IMG/VR virus record: IMGVR_UViG_3300010148_005374
Span: 1-61,467 of that record
Strand: one strand, 5' to 3'
Length of the DNA: 61,467 nt
From: a virus
Shown here: in pieces, positions 54,642 through 61,467 of the stretch
Numbering within the stretch: the first letter of the stretch is position 1
Layout: each line of letters begins with the position of its first letter
Position numbers and translations under genes: made by a program
Notes under the pieces: model-generated
Seen by the model: only the letters and a program-made list of their open reading frames with translations
Databases searched by the model: none
What the model was told of the DNA's origin: nothing

Positions 54642-55363
54642 TTAGACCTCCACTTATTCTGTAGCATAAAATCATAGTTTACGGGTTGTCTTTGCATACC
54701 CCAAGTAGCTTGCTTCTCGTGCCATCGATAATAATAACCAAGCCACTCATTATTAGGATGAATGTAGATATCATTATCTAATAGGTTGAAATATAGTTCA
54801 TAATCAGAGGCACCTAAATAATTTTCAGAGTCCCACTTGACCAACCCTTGTTTGTATAATTTTCTTGAATAAACAACAGATGGTGTTGCAACAACACATC
54901 TTTCTAGCATCTTGTTTTTTAGATCATCTATGTCATCATAACTATTTGTTAAATCACCACCCTGTTCAATACCTTTTTTATTGACACATTTTAAAGCGCT
55001 CTGAAAGCAATCTATATCCTTATCGGACTCTTCGATATATTTAACAATATTAGAAACATAGTTTGGAGCTAAGTAATCATCAGCCCCAAGTATAGTGACA
55101 TAATCACCTGTAAATATTTCTAATGCCTTTTCTACTGGTTCTTGCCACGAAAAAGGATATATATTTGCAACGGTGTCTAAGTGAAAATTTTGATGTTCTT
55201 CATAAATGCTTTCAACTATCTCTAGACTATCATCACCGCTATCATTATCAATAACTATAACTTCGCAGTTCTCATAGTCTTGATTCAAAGCCGATGTGAC
55301 ACACTGTTCAATATAATCCTCTGCGTTATAACAAGGTATGATTATTGTAAACTTAGGTTTCAT
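54629..55363 (-). CDS. Family 2 glycosyltransferase (244 aa)
   Basis: GT-A fold transferase: FTIIIPCYNAEDYIEQCV at the N-terminus, VIDNDSGDDSLEIV and TILGADDYLAPN (DxD-like metal motif in GADD), then ASDYELYFNLL (general base region). ATG at 55363 is preferred because AGGAGG lies seven bases upstream; the longer frame begins with TTG. It is soluble, without membrane helices. Donor and acceptor are unknown. Confidence 0.88.
   Translation of the reverse strand: MKPKFTIIIPCYNAEDYIEQCVTSALNQDYENCEVIVIDNDSGDDSLEIVESIYEEHQNFHLDTVANIYPFSWQEPVEKALEIFTGDYVTILGADDYLAPNYVSNIVKYIEESDKDIDCFQSALKCVNKKGIEQGGDLTNSYDDIDDLKNKMLERCVVATPSVVYSRKLYKQGLVKWDSENYLGASDYELYFNLLDNDIYIHPNNEWLGYYYRWHEKQATWGMQRQPVNYDFMLQNKWRSKWGL
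54647..54651 (-). promoter_or_regulatory. Ribosome-binding site deciding a GTG start
   Basis: GGAGG on the minus strand is five bases before GTG 54641. It lies inside the last codons of the GT2 gene, linking its translation with the transketolase-like N subunit. Confidence 0.75.
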
Positions 55364-56201
55364 ATAAGGCCTCCTCAACTCTTAGACGAATCTGGTGCTT
55401 CTTAGTCGCCATATATTCTATCAGTTCTTCGCCTTTTAGTTTAAACCACTCTTCGCTTGATGCGCCTATTTTTTTATTTGTTATGACTTTCATTCCAGCC
55501 ATACGACATTCAACAGCAACTCGACATAAAGTTTCCAATGTTTGTGGTAAGAATATAAAAGTGTTATTTTCAGAGATCTTCTCTAGGAACTCTTTGTATG
55601 GCATAAAACCGACCAAATCAAAAGGAATATTTTTTCTGGTACAATAGGCCACTGTTAAAGGTGTGTTTTTAATTGGATTTGAAGAATCCCATATAGAATA
55701 TCGATCTGCCTTATCTTTCTTTGACATCTTGCGCAACAATTCTAGAGTTGTGTCATCCCACAAGTTACCACCAACTGATACTATATTATCAAGTTTTAAA
55801 TTTTTCTGTACAACACTCCTGTGAAGTTCTGATTGGCAAAAAACTGTTTTTGCTGCTGCATAAAATTCTTTGTTTATAACTTGATCTTCTGGGGCCTCAT
55901 AATTATCATAAACAGATGGGTCTCTAGAAGTTAGATATTTGTGATCGTGTTCGTATATAACATAATCACAATTCTTGATTAGGACTTTCTTAGCTTGCTC
56001 ATTGATTCCTAGAAAGTTACCAATGATAAATTTGTGTTCTTTATTTTCAAGCAAGAAATCTTCTGTCACTTGTGTAGAAAAGACTTGCTCTACTTCTTTA
56101 CCCTCTTTCCTTAAAAGGTTCATCAACTCCTGGTTACTAAGTTCTCCACCACCCAGATGCTGCTCAGCAAACACATCTGCGATAAAATTAATCTTACTCA
56201 T
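55353..56201 (-). CDS. Glycosyltransferase, GT4-like (282 aa)
   Basis: A short GT-B-like protein. N-terminal FIADVFAEQHLGGGELSNQE is the start typical of GT4 (GGGE/S acceptor loop); the C-terminal region FLPQTLETLCRVAVECRMAG is the E-x7-E-like donor site. At 282 residues it is shorter than standard GT4 (about 370), so one lobe may be trimmed. It overlaps the GT2 gene and the following GT by 8-11 bases. Confidence 0.75.
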   Translation of the reverse strand: MSKINFIADVFAEQHLGGGELSNQELMNLLRKEGKEVEQVFSTQVTEDFLLENKEHKFIIGNFLGINEQAKKVLIKNCDYVIYEHDHKYLTSRDPSVYDNYEAPEDQVINKEFYAAAKTVFCQSELHRSVVQKNLKLDNIVSVGGNLWDDTTLELLRKMSKKDKADRYSIWDSSNPIKNTPLTVAYCTRKNIPFDLVGFMPYKEFLEKISENNTFIFLPQTLETLCRVAVECRMAGMKVITNKKIGASSEEWFKLKGEELIEYMATKKHQIRLRVEEALYET

Positions 56202-57468
56202 GAACCTCTAATTCTTCAGATAAACTATTGAAGAACCCTTCTAGCTCAACAAAGTCTTGAGGACAAACTTTTAAAACCTGATCTACAACATACTCAAGCA
56301 TCTTTTCGTGGTTAAGTTTTTGTTTAAGAGACTTTTGAAGATCCTCTGCAACTTTCTTCTTTGATCGGTAAGCGTTCTTAACACTTCTCAGAGCTTTTTT
56401 GAAAGACTTTTCATCCGGATAGCACCATTCTGTTTCAGCGTTGAGAACAGTATTCCAAACAGCTTCTTGTTGTATAGGCCCTAAAGTGTATTTAACTTTT
56501 GTGAACATTGGTGTTCTTTTTGATTTGCCAGATTTTTCATTCTTAACATTATCATACAAAAAGTCAACCTGTCCAGACCAGGCTGGAGCCACAACCGGCA
56601 TTCCATTGCACGCTGCCTCAAAAATTGGTAACCCAAACCCCTCGCCGTGAGTGGCTGTAATATAGGCATGTATATCTGGGTGTGTAAAGATAGAATTCAT
56701 TTCATCGTCTCTCATTGATCCATGAACCAAATAAACTTTGCACTTTCTGTGTGGGACACTGTGAATAGCTGCCGCTAACTGAACGACCATCTTTTGTCGG
56801 TCGATATGACTATTATTCATATGGTGAGCTTTAACCACCAAACCAACATCTTCATCATCCTTGAATTCTTGTACAAACCAATGAATAGTATTCATTAAGT
56901 TTTTTCTTGGACCTAATTGAGCGGACGTGAAAAAATTGAACTTAGTTTCAAGCTTTACTTTTTCATGCACAGTCTTATCTTCTTCAAATTCTCTAAAAGG
57001 ATAGGAAATAACTTCGACTGGTTTTTGCATCACAATATTATATGTTTTCCCGTCTTCAGCTTGTACAGAATATTTCGGTGTTACCAAAGATTTTTTTGCG
57101 TGCTCAGAAGTTACAAAAACCATATCCATAAAGTTAGCTTTGTTAATCCACTCAGGGGAGGCTGCGGTGGTTTCAACAGCGGCTGTAACACCAATATTTT
57201 TTGTGGCCAGATTCTCAAATTCACTAGGAATCAAAACTTGTAACGAGACATCGAATGTCCCTTTAAAGTGGTGTAACTTTTCAATATACTTTTCTACACC
57301 GTCGGTTTCTTTGCCAGACAACACCCAACTGGACTGTCCCCAACCAGTAGGGTACACATACAAATCAAAAATATCTGGACGTGAAGATAGTGCCCTATAC
57401 ATATACCTTGTGTGTTCGCCGTAACCACTGCGACTTAGAATTGGACCCTTTAAAACTACTTTAATCAT
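56194..57468 (-). CDS. Glycosyltransferase group 1, GT4-like (424 aa)
   Basis: GT-B fold transferase. N-terminal LKGPILSRSGYGEHTRYMYR (sugar acceptor loop), middle FFTSAQLGPRKNLMNTIHWF (the typical 'GRxxxRKN' start of the donor domain) and TATHGEGFGLPIFEAACNGM (E-x7-E donor motif). No transmembrane or signal segment, so cytosolic. Overlaps the downstream GT gene and the upstream GT4 gene (ATGA). Confidence 0.88.
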   Translation of the reverse strand: MIKVVLKGPILSRSGYGEHTRYMYRALSSRPDIFDLYVYPTGWGQSSWVLSGKETDGVEKYIEKLHHFKGTFDVSLQVLIPSEFENLATKNIGVTAAVETTAASPEWINKANFMDMVFVTSEHAKKSLVTPKYSVQAEDGKTYNIVMQKPVEVISYPFREFEEDKTVHEKVKLETKFNFFTSAQLGPRKNLMNTIHWFVQEFKDDEDVGLVVKAHHMNNSHIDRQKMVVQLAAAIHSVPHRKCKVYLVHGSMRDDEMNSIFTHPDIHAYITATHGEGFGLPIFEAACNGMPVVAPAWSGQVDFLYDNVKNEKSGKSKRTPMFTKVKYTLGPIQQEAVWNTVLNAETEWCYPDEKSFKKALRSVKNAYRSKKKVAEDLQKSLKQKLNHEKMLEYVVDQVLKVCPQDFVELEGFFNSLSEELEVHE

Positions 57469-58730
57469 AATTCAATACACTCCCACGCTTGATAATTTTT
57501 TCTGTTACCCCAGGATCCGTTCTCCTCATGAACCCTAAGCATTATGTCTACCCACTGTTTGTTAAACTTTTCAAAGCTGTAATTATTACGAACATATTCT
57601 GCTCCTAAAATGCCAAGCTTATCCCGTTCCTCTTTGGATAGGTCAAACATTTTTTTCAGGGCGGCCACGAAAACCTCTTCGTTAATTCTATCTTCAAAGA
57701 TATATGGTACTTGTTGTGAACCAATCACTGCCCTAGAGGTTGGCTCAATTCCAACCCCAAATTCAATCTCGCCATCTGTTACCTGCTCTTGTAGTCCACC
57801 AGTTTTAGTAAGTACAACCGGAGTGCCGCACGATAATGACTCTAAAGTCGCAAGCCCAAAACCCTCTGCATCAGCAATATTAATTGTGATGTCTGCTAAG
57901 TTATAATAGACAGCTAAGTGATCCGGGCTTACCTTATCTTTTGAAAAGGTTATTTGTCCCGAAGTAAGCCCTAATTCATGGGCTAAGAATTCTAAAGGTT
58001 GTCCATTTACATCCACAGTATCAGTGTGCATTATAAGAGTTGCCTTGTCGTGACCAACTACATCACAAAAAGCTTTCCACCACCAAACAACTGATCCACT
58101 CATCTTTCTTCTGGCATTTCTATTATTCCAAAAGGCAACGAACTTTCCTTCAAGATTATTATCTTTTCTTATTTTATTCAAAGTAGAAATTTCTGTAGGC
58201 GTTGTGTGCTTCCGAAAAACAATAGGATTCACAGCGTGAGGCACATATTCCTCTACCACTTCCGGTGCAACTTTTTGAACGATGTCTGAAGTTACCTTTG
58301 ATATTGTAGCAATAAAATCATTAGACAAATAAAATGGCTTGTTATATTTAGGAAGTGGATAATTATCCCAAACGTGATAATACACCATTGGGACAACGGC
58401 CCTAATCTCATCTTCAAAAGACCACAACCATTCATAAAATCTAGGATCTGTCATAAACCACAGAATATCTGGCTTGTGACTAGTAATAGTATTTCTGATA
58501 ATCTCTTGGTTGCCGTACCCATCAACTGGATGAATAATCCAATCATCTCCATACTCTTCTGTTCTGGTAGGTTCATAACTAGGGTGCTTAATAGCACCAC
58601 CCAAGGAAATTACCTGAAATTTACCAGTGCTAAGAAGTGCCTGGATAACATATTTTGTTTGTGTTCCAACTCCAGATGGTAATAGTGGATGATCACTAAT
58701 TGTTAGAACCTTTATTTTCTTCTCGGACAA
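57465..58730 (-). CDS. Glycosyltransferase group 1, GT4-like (421 aa), TTG start
   Basis: GT-B transferase with TISDHPLLPSGVGTQTKYVI at the N-terminus, WNNRNARRKMSGSVVWWW at the start of the donor domain and DAEGFGLATLESLSCGTPV (E-x7-E motif). A longer frame would begin at 58775, but a TTG at 58730 with AGGAGGT six bases upstream is the much better start. This start sits just after the nuclease stop. A homologue of the next GT (56194), so the pair may add successive residues of one glycan. Confidence 0.88.
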   Translation of the reverse strand: MSEKKIKVLTISDHPLLPSGVGTQTKYVIQALLSTGKFQVISLGGAIKHPSYEPTRTEEYGDDWIIHPVDGYGNQEIIRNTITSHKPDILWFMTDPRFYEWLWSFEDEIRAVVPMVYYHVWDNYPLPKYNKPFYLSNDFIATISKVTSDIVQKVAPEVVEEYVPHAVNPIVFRKHTTPTEISTLNKIRKDNNLEGKFVAFWNNRNARRKMSGSVVWWWKAFCDVVGHDKATLIMHTDTVDVNGQPLEFLAHELGLTSGQITFSKDKVSPDHLAVYYNLADITINIADAEGFGLATLESLSCGTPVVLTKTGGLQEQVTDGEIEFGVGIEPTSRAVIGSQQVPYIFEDRINEEVFVAALKKMFDLSKEERDKLGILGAEYVRNNYSFEKFNKQWVDIMLRVHEENGSWGNRKNYQAWECIEL

Positions 58731-58736
58731 AATTTT

Positions 58737-58743
58737 ACCTCCT
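58737..58743 (-). promoter_or_regulatory. Strong ribosome-binding site before a TTG start
   Basis: AGGAGGT on the minus strand, six bases before TTG 58730. It overlaps the stop codon of the nuclease gene (58742-58744), so the first glycosyltransferase is coupled to the replication/nuclease genes. Confidence 0.8.
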
Positions 58744-59581
58744 ATGTGCAATATTCCGTCTGGTAAAACTCGCAAATGCCGAAACGGTCTTTACAGTTTG
58801 TACAAGCAGTACGGTTCTTGATATAATTCTGTTTGTTAATATTATGCAACGCTTTTGTTAAGGCGTTAAGTGCATCTGTTGTTCTTTTTTTCGCTGCGGT
58901 CACTCGCACAAACTCGGCCTTCTTGCCTGGCTTTGCAGTGCGCTTTAGTAATACAAAGTGACAATCCACATCTTTTGGGTCAACTTCATATTTGCGAGCA
59001 TAAAAATGTTTATAAAATACAAGCTGATAAGCCATAATCTTATCGCTTTTCTTTTCACGACGCCAGCCCCAGGAGCAGGTCTTCCAATCAATTAGGTGAA
59101 CTTTCTCATCCCTCTTGGAATAGACCACAAGGTCGATAAAACCTTTGAAGTTTTTTTCAACTTCCGTAAATTCAGTAATGGGCACATAAAGCTGCTCTTC
59201 TGCCCTGAGAACTTCCCAGTCTTCACCGAGCTTACCGAACTTGTCTACTAGACAGCGATAAAGGTCAGGAATAATATCGAGACCATTTACAAGCCACTCT
59301 TTGAGTTTGAAATTGGCTTTGGCATCGTGCTGCGCTGCTTCAGGTAGAGCCTTCAGTTCTTTCAGGAACTGGTCTTTAACTAACGCCTCGATGGCACCAG
59401 CATCTCTGTATTTTTCGGGAGAGGTCAAAGTATATTCACAAACAGTATGAATAGCCTTCCCAAAAGCAGTATAAATATTGCCCTCAAACTGAGCAACTTT
59501 ATCAATGTAAGTAAGTTTATGATAGTGTGGACAAATGTGCCAGTTCCGCCACTCGGAATAGGAAATATGTTTTCCGGCCAA
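58742..59581 (-). CDS. PD-(D/E)XK nuclease, Cas4/RecB-like, with Fe-S cysteines (279 aa)
   Basis: Exonuclease-type protein probably acting in phage replication or recombination. N-terminal ISYSEWRNWHICPHYHKLTY with Cys17, then AFGKAIHTVCEY (His45), KGFIDLVVYS (Asp150), HLIDWKTCSW (Asp165 and Lys167 of the PD-D/E-XK core) and AYQLVFYKHFYA (Gln motif). Cys260, Cys263 and Cys270 near the C-terminus with Cys17 match a Cas4-like [4Fe-4S] site. There is no other CRISPR gene here. It begins with TTG at 59581 because the domain starts at once; an AAGGT site precedes it. The next ATG would cut the domain. Confidence 0.85.
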   Translation of the reverse strand: MAGKHISYSEWRNWHICPHYHKLTYIDKVAQFEGNIYTAFGKAIHTVCEYTLTSPEKYRDAGAIEALVKDQFLKELKALPEAAQHDAKANFKLKEWLVNGLDIIPDLYRCLVDKFGKLGEDWEVLRAEEQLYVPITEFTEVEKNFKGFIDLVVYSKRDEKVHLIDWKTCSWGWRREKKSDKIMAYQLVFYKHFYARKYEVDPKDVDCHFVLLKRTAKPGKKAEFVRVTAAKKRTTDALNALTKALHNINKQNYIKNRTACTNCKDRFGICEFYQTEYCT

Positions 59582-59598
59582 TGTAACCTTCTTTCTTA

Positions 59599-60270
59599 CT
59601 ATTTTAGCTTGTTATTTAAGAGATCAATTTTCTTATACAATTCAGGACTAAGATTAAAGAGCAAATCTTTATCCTCTGTATTTAAATAGTATGCCTCAAA
59701 ACCAGTGGCAAAATATTCTCTAACTGAGACCGATGCGTATGGCCTAACAAATATTCCACTAGTTGTCATTTTCAACATTCTCTGTCCAACACGGTTGTAC
59801 AAGAATTTGTCTAAATCGTCAGAGAATTTTATCTGTGTAAAATCGTAGTCAGAGGTCCAATAGCCTTCGCTACGCAATTCAAACTCTAATTGTTTTCTCT
59901 TTTTGACAAACTCTCTTTGAACCAAACCATCACCGTATATTTCCTCAGGGAACTTTTCTTCTACATGGTGAGCTATTTCGTGAACAATATCGTCCAGAAG
60001 GTCTGGTGCATCATCTTGTTGATTTGTAATAAAAAGGGTGTCGTCTCTATAGATAGCGTTAATACCACGATCTCTAAATTCTTGGCGGTCGCCGATAACT
60101 ATCTTCTCAAGATCTGAATAACAAACCCTGGGTATGCGATCTTCTATTGCTCTCAAAACAGTCTTAATATTAATATCACTAGGAAGATCCTCATCAAAAA
60201 TAACATCAACTCCTTTAAAGTTGAAATCTTTGTATGATTCATTTAATCTTTGTTTGATGTAATCTCTCAC
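59599..60270 (-). CDS. Zincin-like metallopeptidase with HEXXH motif (223 aa)
   Basis: Residues 97-102 read HEIAHH, the zinc-binding HEXXH. The later REYFATGFEAYYL (Glu185) resembles the third-ligand helix of anthrax lethal factor-like (ATLF/M34) zincins. N-terminal part (FDEDLPSDINIKTVLRAIED) is not recognised. It may process a virion or host protein; no signal peptide, so cytosolic. It starts with GTG at 60270, coupled to PhoH through GTGA; GGAG is five bases before it. Confidence 0.72.
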   Translation of the reverse strand: MRDYIKQRLNESYKDFNFKGVDVIFDEDLPSDINIKTVLRAIEDRIPRVCYSDLEKIVIGDRQEFRDRGINAIYRDDTLFITNQQDDAPDLLDDIVHEIAHHVEEKFPEEIYGDGLVQREFVKKRKQLEFELRSEGYWTSDYDFTQIKFSDDLDKFLYNRVGQRMLKMTTSGIFVRPYASVSVREYFATGFEAYYLNTEDKDLLFNLSPELYKKIDLLNNKLK

Positions 60271-61467
60271 AGTATCTCCGAAGCTAGTGTAGCTAATTTG
60301 GATCTCTCTCCCTTTAACAGAGAGACATGTCCTGAAATATCATATTGTTTAAATTTCTCAACAGCATAGGTAAGTCCGTTGGAAACAGCATCAACATATG
60401 AGTTATCAATCTGCTGAACATCGCCAGTCAAAATTAATTTTGTACCGTGTCCAACTCTTGTTATTATAGTCTTAAGTTCGTGAGGAGTTAAGTTTTGTGC
60501 TTCATCAACTATCATAAAAGCATTAGCTATTGATCGTCCTCGAATATATGTCATAGCTTCAATTTCGATTACGCCCTGATCTAAGTGCATATCTAAAGCA
60601 GCCCGATCACCAAACAAATGTTCCAAATTATCTCTAATTGGCGCTATCCAAGGCATCATTTTCTCCTCAAGGGTTCCTGGTAAAAATCCTATATCTCTAC
60701 CCATAGGTTGCACGGGCCTGGTGATAATCAACTTATCATACCCTCCTTGAGATTTTGTACTACTTAACACTTGTTCTAACCCACAAGCAGTGGCTATTAA
60801 TGTTTTACCAGTTCCTGCTTGACCTGTCAAGGAAACAATGTCAATTTCTTTGTCAAAAAGAAGATCCATGGCAAATTGTTGCTCTTTGTTTCTGGCGGAC
60901 AAACCCCATATATCCTTATAGGTAAAGACTCTCTTGAGGGGTAAATCCTGCCCAAGATACCTAGCTATGGCAGATTTATTATTAGCGTCTTTCATAACCA
61001 GAAAGTGATTTGGATAAAGCCTCTTGGTTACTTCTTCAGTTAGAAATATATCTTCGTTTGCATAGAATTTATCAATACAATCGTCCTCTACTTCTATTGT
61101 TTCTGAACCATCATATAATTTTTCTACAGACCTAATAATTTTCTGTGGCTGATAATCGTGACACTCTAAACCAAAAGCATCGCACTTAACTCTCATATTC
61201 AAATCACGAGAGATGACAGCTACATCTCGGCCCTCTAATTTTATCTTGAGGGCTATAGCTATGATTTTATTATCGCTATCGTCGAGCGCCATTCCTGCTG
61301 GCATATACCTTGGATCATATTGGGCTGCAAACACTTTACCCTTGCCTCTACCAAGATTAACGCCCTCAAACAAACTTCCTTTTCTTCGTAAGCTATCCAA
61401 AATTCTGTTCATCATTCTAGCATTATAACCGGCAGTATCTTGACGGTGTTTGTGTTTGTCAATCTCA
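60267..61467 (-). CDS. phoH: PhoH-family ATPase with N-terminal PIN domain (5' end beyond window)
   Basis: The open frame runs to the window edge past the first ATG at 61415; the extra codons (EIDKHKHRQDTAGYNAR) fit a PIN domain that leads into MMNRILDSLRRKGSLFEG, so the true start is outside. The central part has TGQAGTGKTLIATA (Walker A), RPVQPMGRDIGFLPGTLEEK (PhoH signature) and MIVDEAQNLTPHEL (Walker B), then LILTGDVQQID (sensor). PhoH ATPases are common in marine phages; proposed roles in RNA metabolism or phosphate stress are not settled. Confidence 0.93.
   Translation of the reverse strand, partial: EIDKHKHRQDTAGYNARMMNRILDSLRRKGSLFEGVNLGRGKGKVFAAQYDPRYMPAGMALDDSDNKIIAIALKIKLEGRDVAVISRDLNMRVKCDAFGLECHDYQPQKIIRSVEKLYDGSETIEVEDDCIDKFYANEDIFLTEEVTKRLYPNHFLVMKDANNKSAIARYLGQDLPLKRVFTYKDIWGLSARNKEQQFAMDLLFDKEIDIVSLTGQAGTGKTLIATACGLEQVLSSTKSQGGYDKLIITRPVQPMGRDIGFLPGTLEEKMMPWIAPIRDNLEHLFGDRAALDMHLDQGVIEIEAMTYIRGRSIANAFMIVDEAQNLTPHELKTIITRVGHGTKLILTGDVQQIDNSYVDAVSNGLTYAVEKFKQYDISGHVSLLKGERSKLATLASEIL

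Noticed and set aside
35084-58730. Glycan island considered as host chromosome contamination or a recent bacterial insertion
   Set aside because: Same strand, overlapping junctions and similar base composition to the flanking phage genes, with direct coupling to the nuclease and sigma-side genes. An assembly chimera still needs to be excluded by coverage.
58742-59581. Cas4-like nuclease considered as evidence for a CRISPR-Cas system
   Set aside because: No repeats, no other cas gene, and such nucleases are common in phage replication modules.
2802-59689. Numerous open frames of 60-200 codons on the plus strand
   Set aside because: All lie antisense inside long minus-strand genes with clear protein families or tight junctions; none has a convincing ribosome-binding site plus a recognisable motif.

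Overview
The window looks like a 61 kb piece of a T4-like (contractile-tailed) phage genome, probably marine. Hallmarks are a gp25-family baseplate protein (23865-24269), a gp6/J-like baseplate wedge protein (22047-23840), a baseplate hub-like OB-fold/M15 peptidase protein (31793-33349), a gp55-like late sigma factor (33684-34370) and a PhoH-family ATPase (60267 to beyond 61467). The DNA is AT-rich. Every convincing gene is on the minus strand, so transcription runs from right to left. Genes are packed with ATGA, GTGA, TAATG or TGATG junctions or overlaps of a few to about 35 bases. The longest non-coding gap is 83 bases. I saw no tRNA, rRNA, CRISPR array, insertion sequence, integrase or convincing T4-type late promoter.

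Layout in the direction of transcription. (1) 61467-58742: PhoH (5' end outside the window), an HEXXH zincin-like protein and a Cas4/RecB-like nuclease. (2) 58730-54629: three GT4-like and one GT2 glycosyltransferases. (3) 54641-50403: a deoxysugar block with a split transketolase-like enzyme, an RmlD-like reductase, an RfbH-type 3-dehydrase that keeps its iron-sulfur cysteines, and an RmlB-like 4,6-dehydratase. (4) 50399-44271: a nonulosonic-acid block with a DUF115/sialyltransferase-like protein, NeuB, NeuA, a class III aminotransferase, a VOC protein, a TIM-barrel isomerase, a PtmA-like SDR and a cupin. (5) 44278-36523: a GDP-sugar block with a GT10 fucosyltransferase-like protein, an RmlC-like epimerase, a split PDH-E1-like enzyme, a ColD-like 3-dehydratase, three Fcl/epimerase-like SDRs and a GMD-like dehydratase. 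(6) 36523-35084: a heptose-type kinase, cytidylyltransferase and HAD phosphatase. (7) 35097-33352: small proteins and the late sigma factor. (8) 33349-1: tail/baseplate structural genes, including proteins of 2195 and 3596 residues.

The central 23 kb (about 35.1-58.7 kb) appears to be a phage-borne glycan factory for several activated sugars plus the transferases to attach them. Its most unusual feature is that two different PMP-dependent sugar 3-dehydratases (ColD-like and RfbH-like, both with His in place of the PLP lysine) each lie beside a two-gene thiamine-diphosphate enzyme. I infer two parallel routes to 3,6-dideoxy, possibly branched-chain, sugars. No flippase, polymerase, ligase or initiating membrane transferase is present, so the sugars probably modify a host surface glycan or virion proteins. 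This is inference; the individual family assignments rest on visible motifs.
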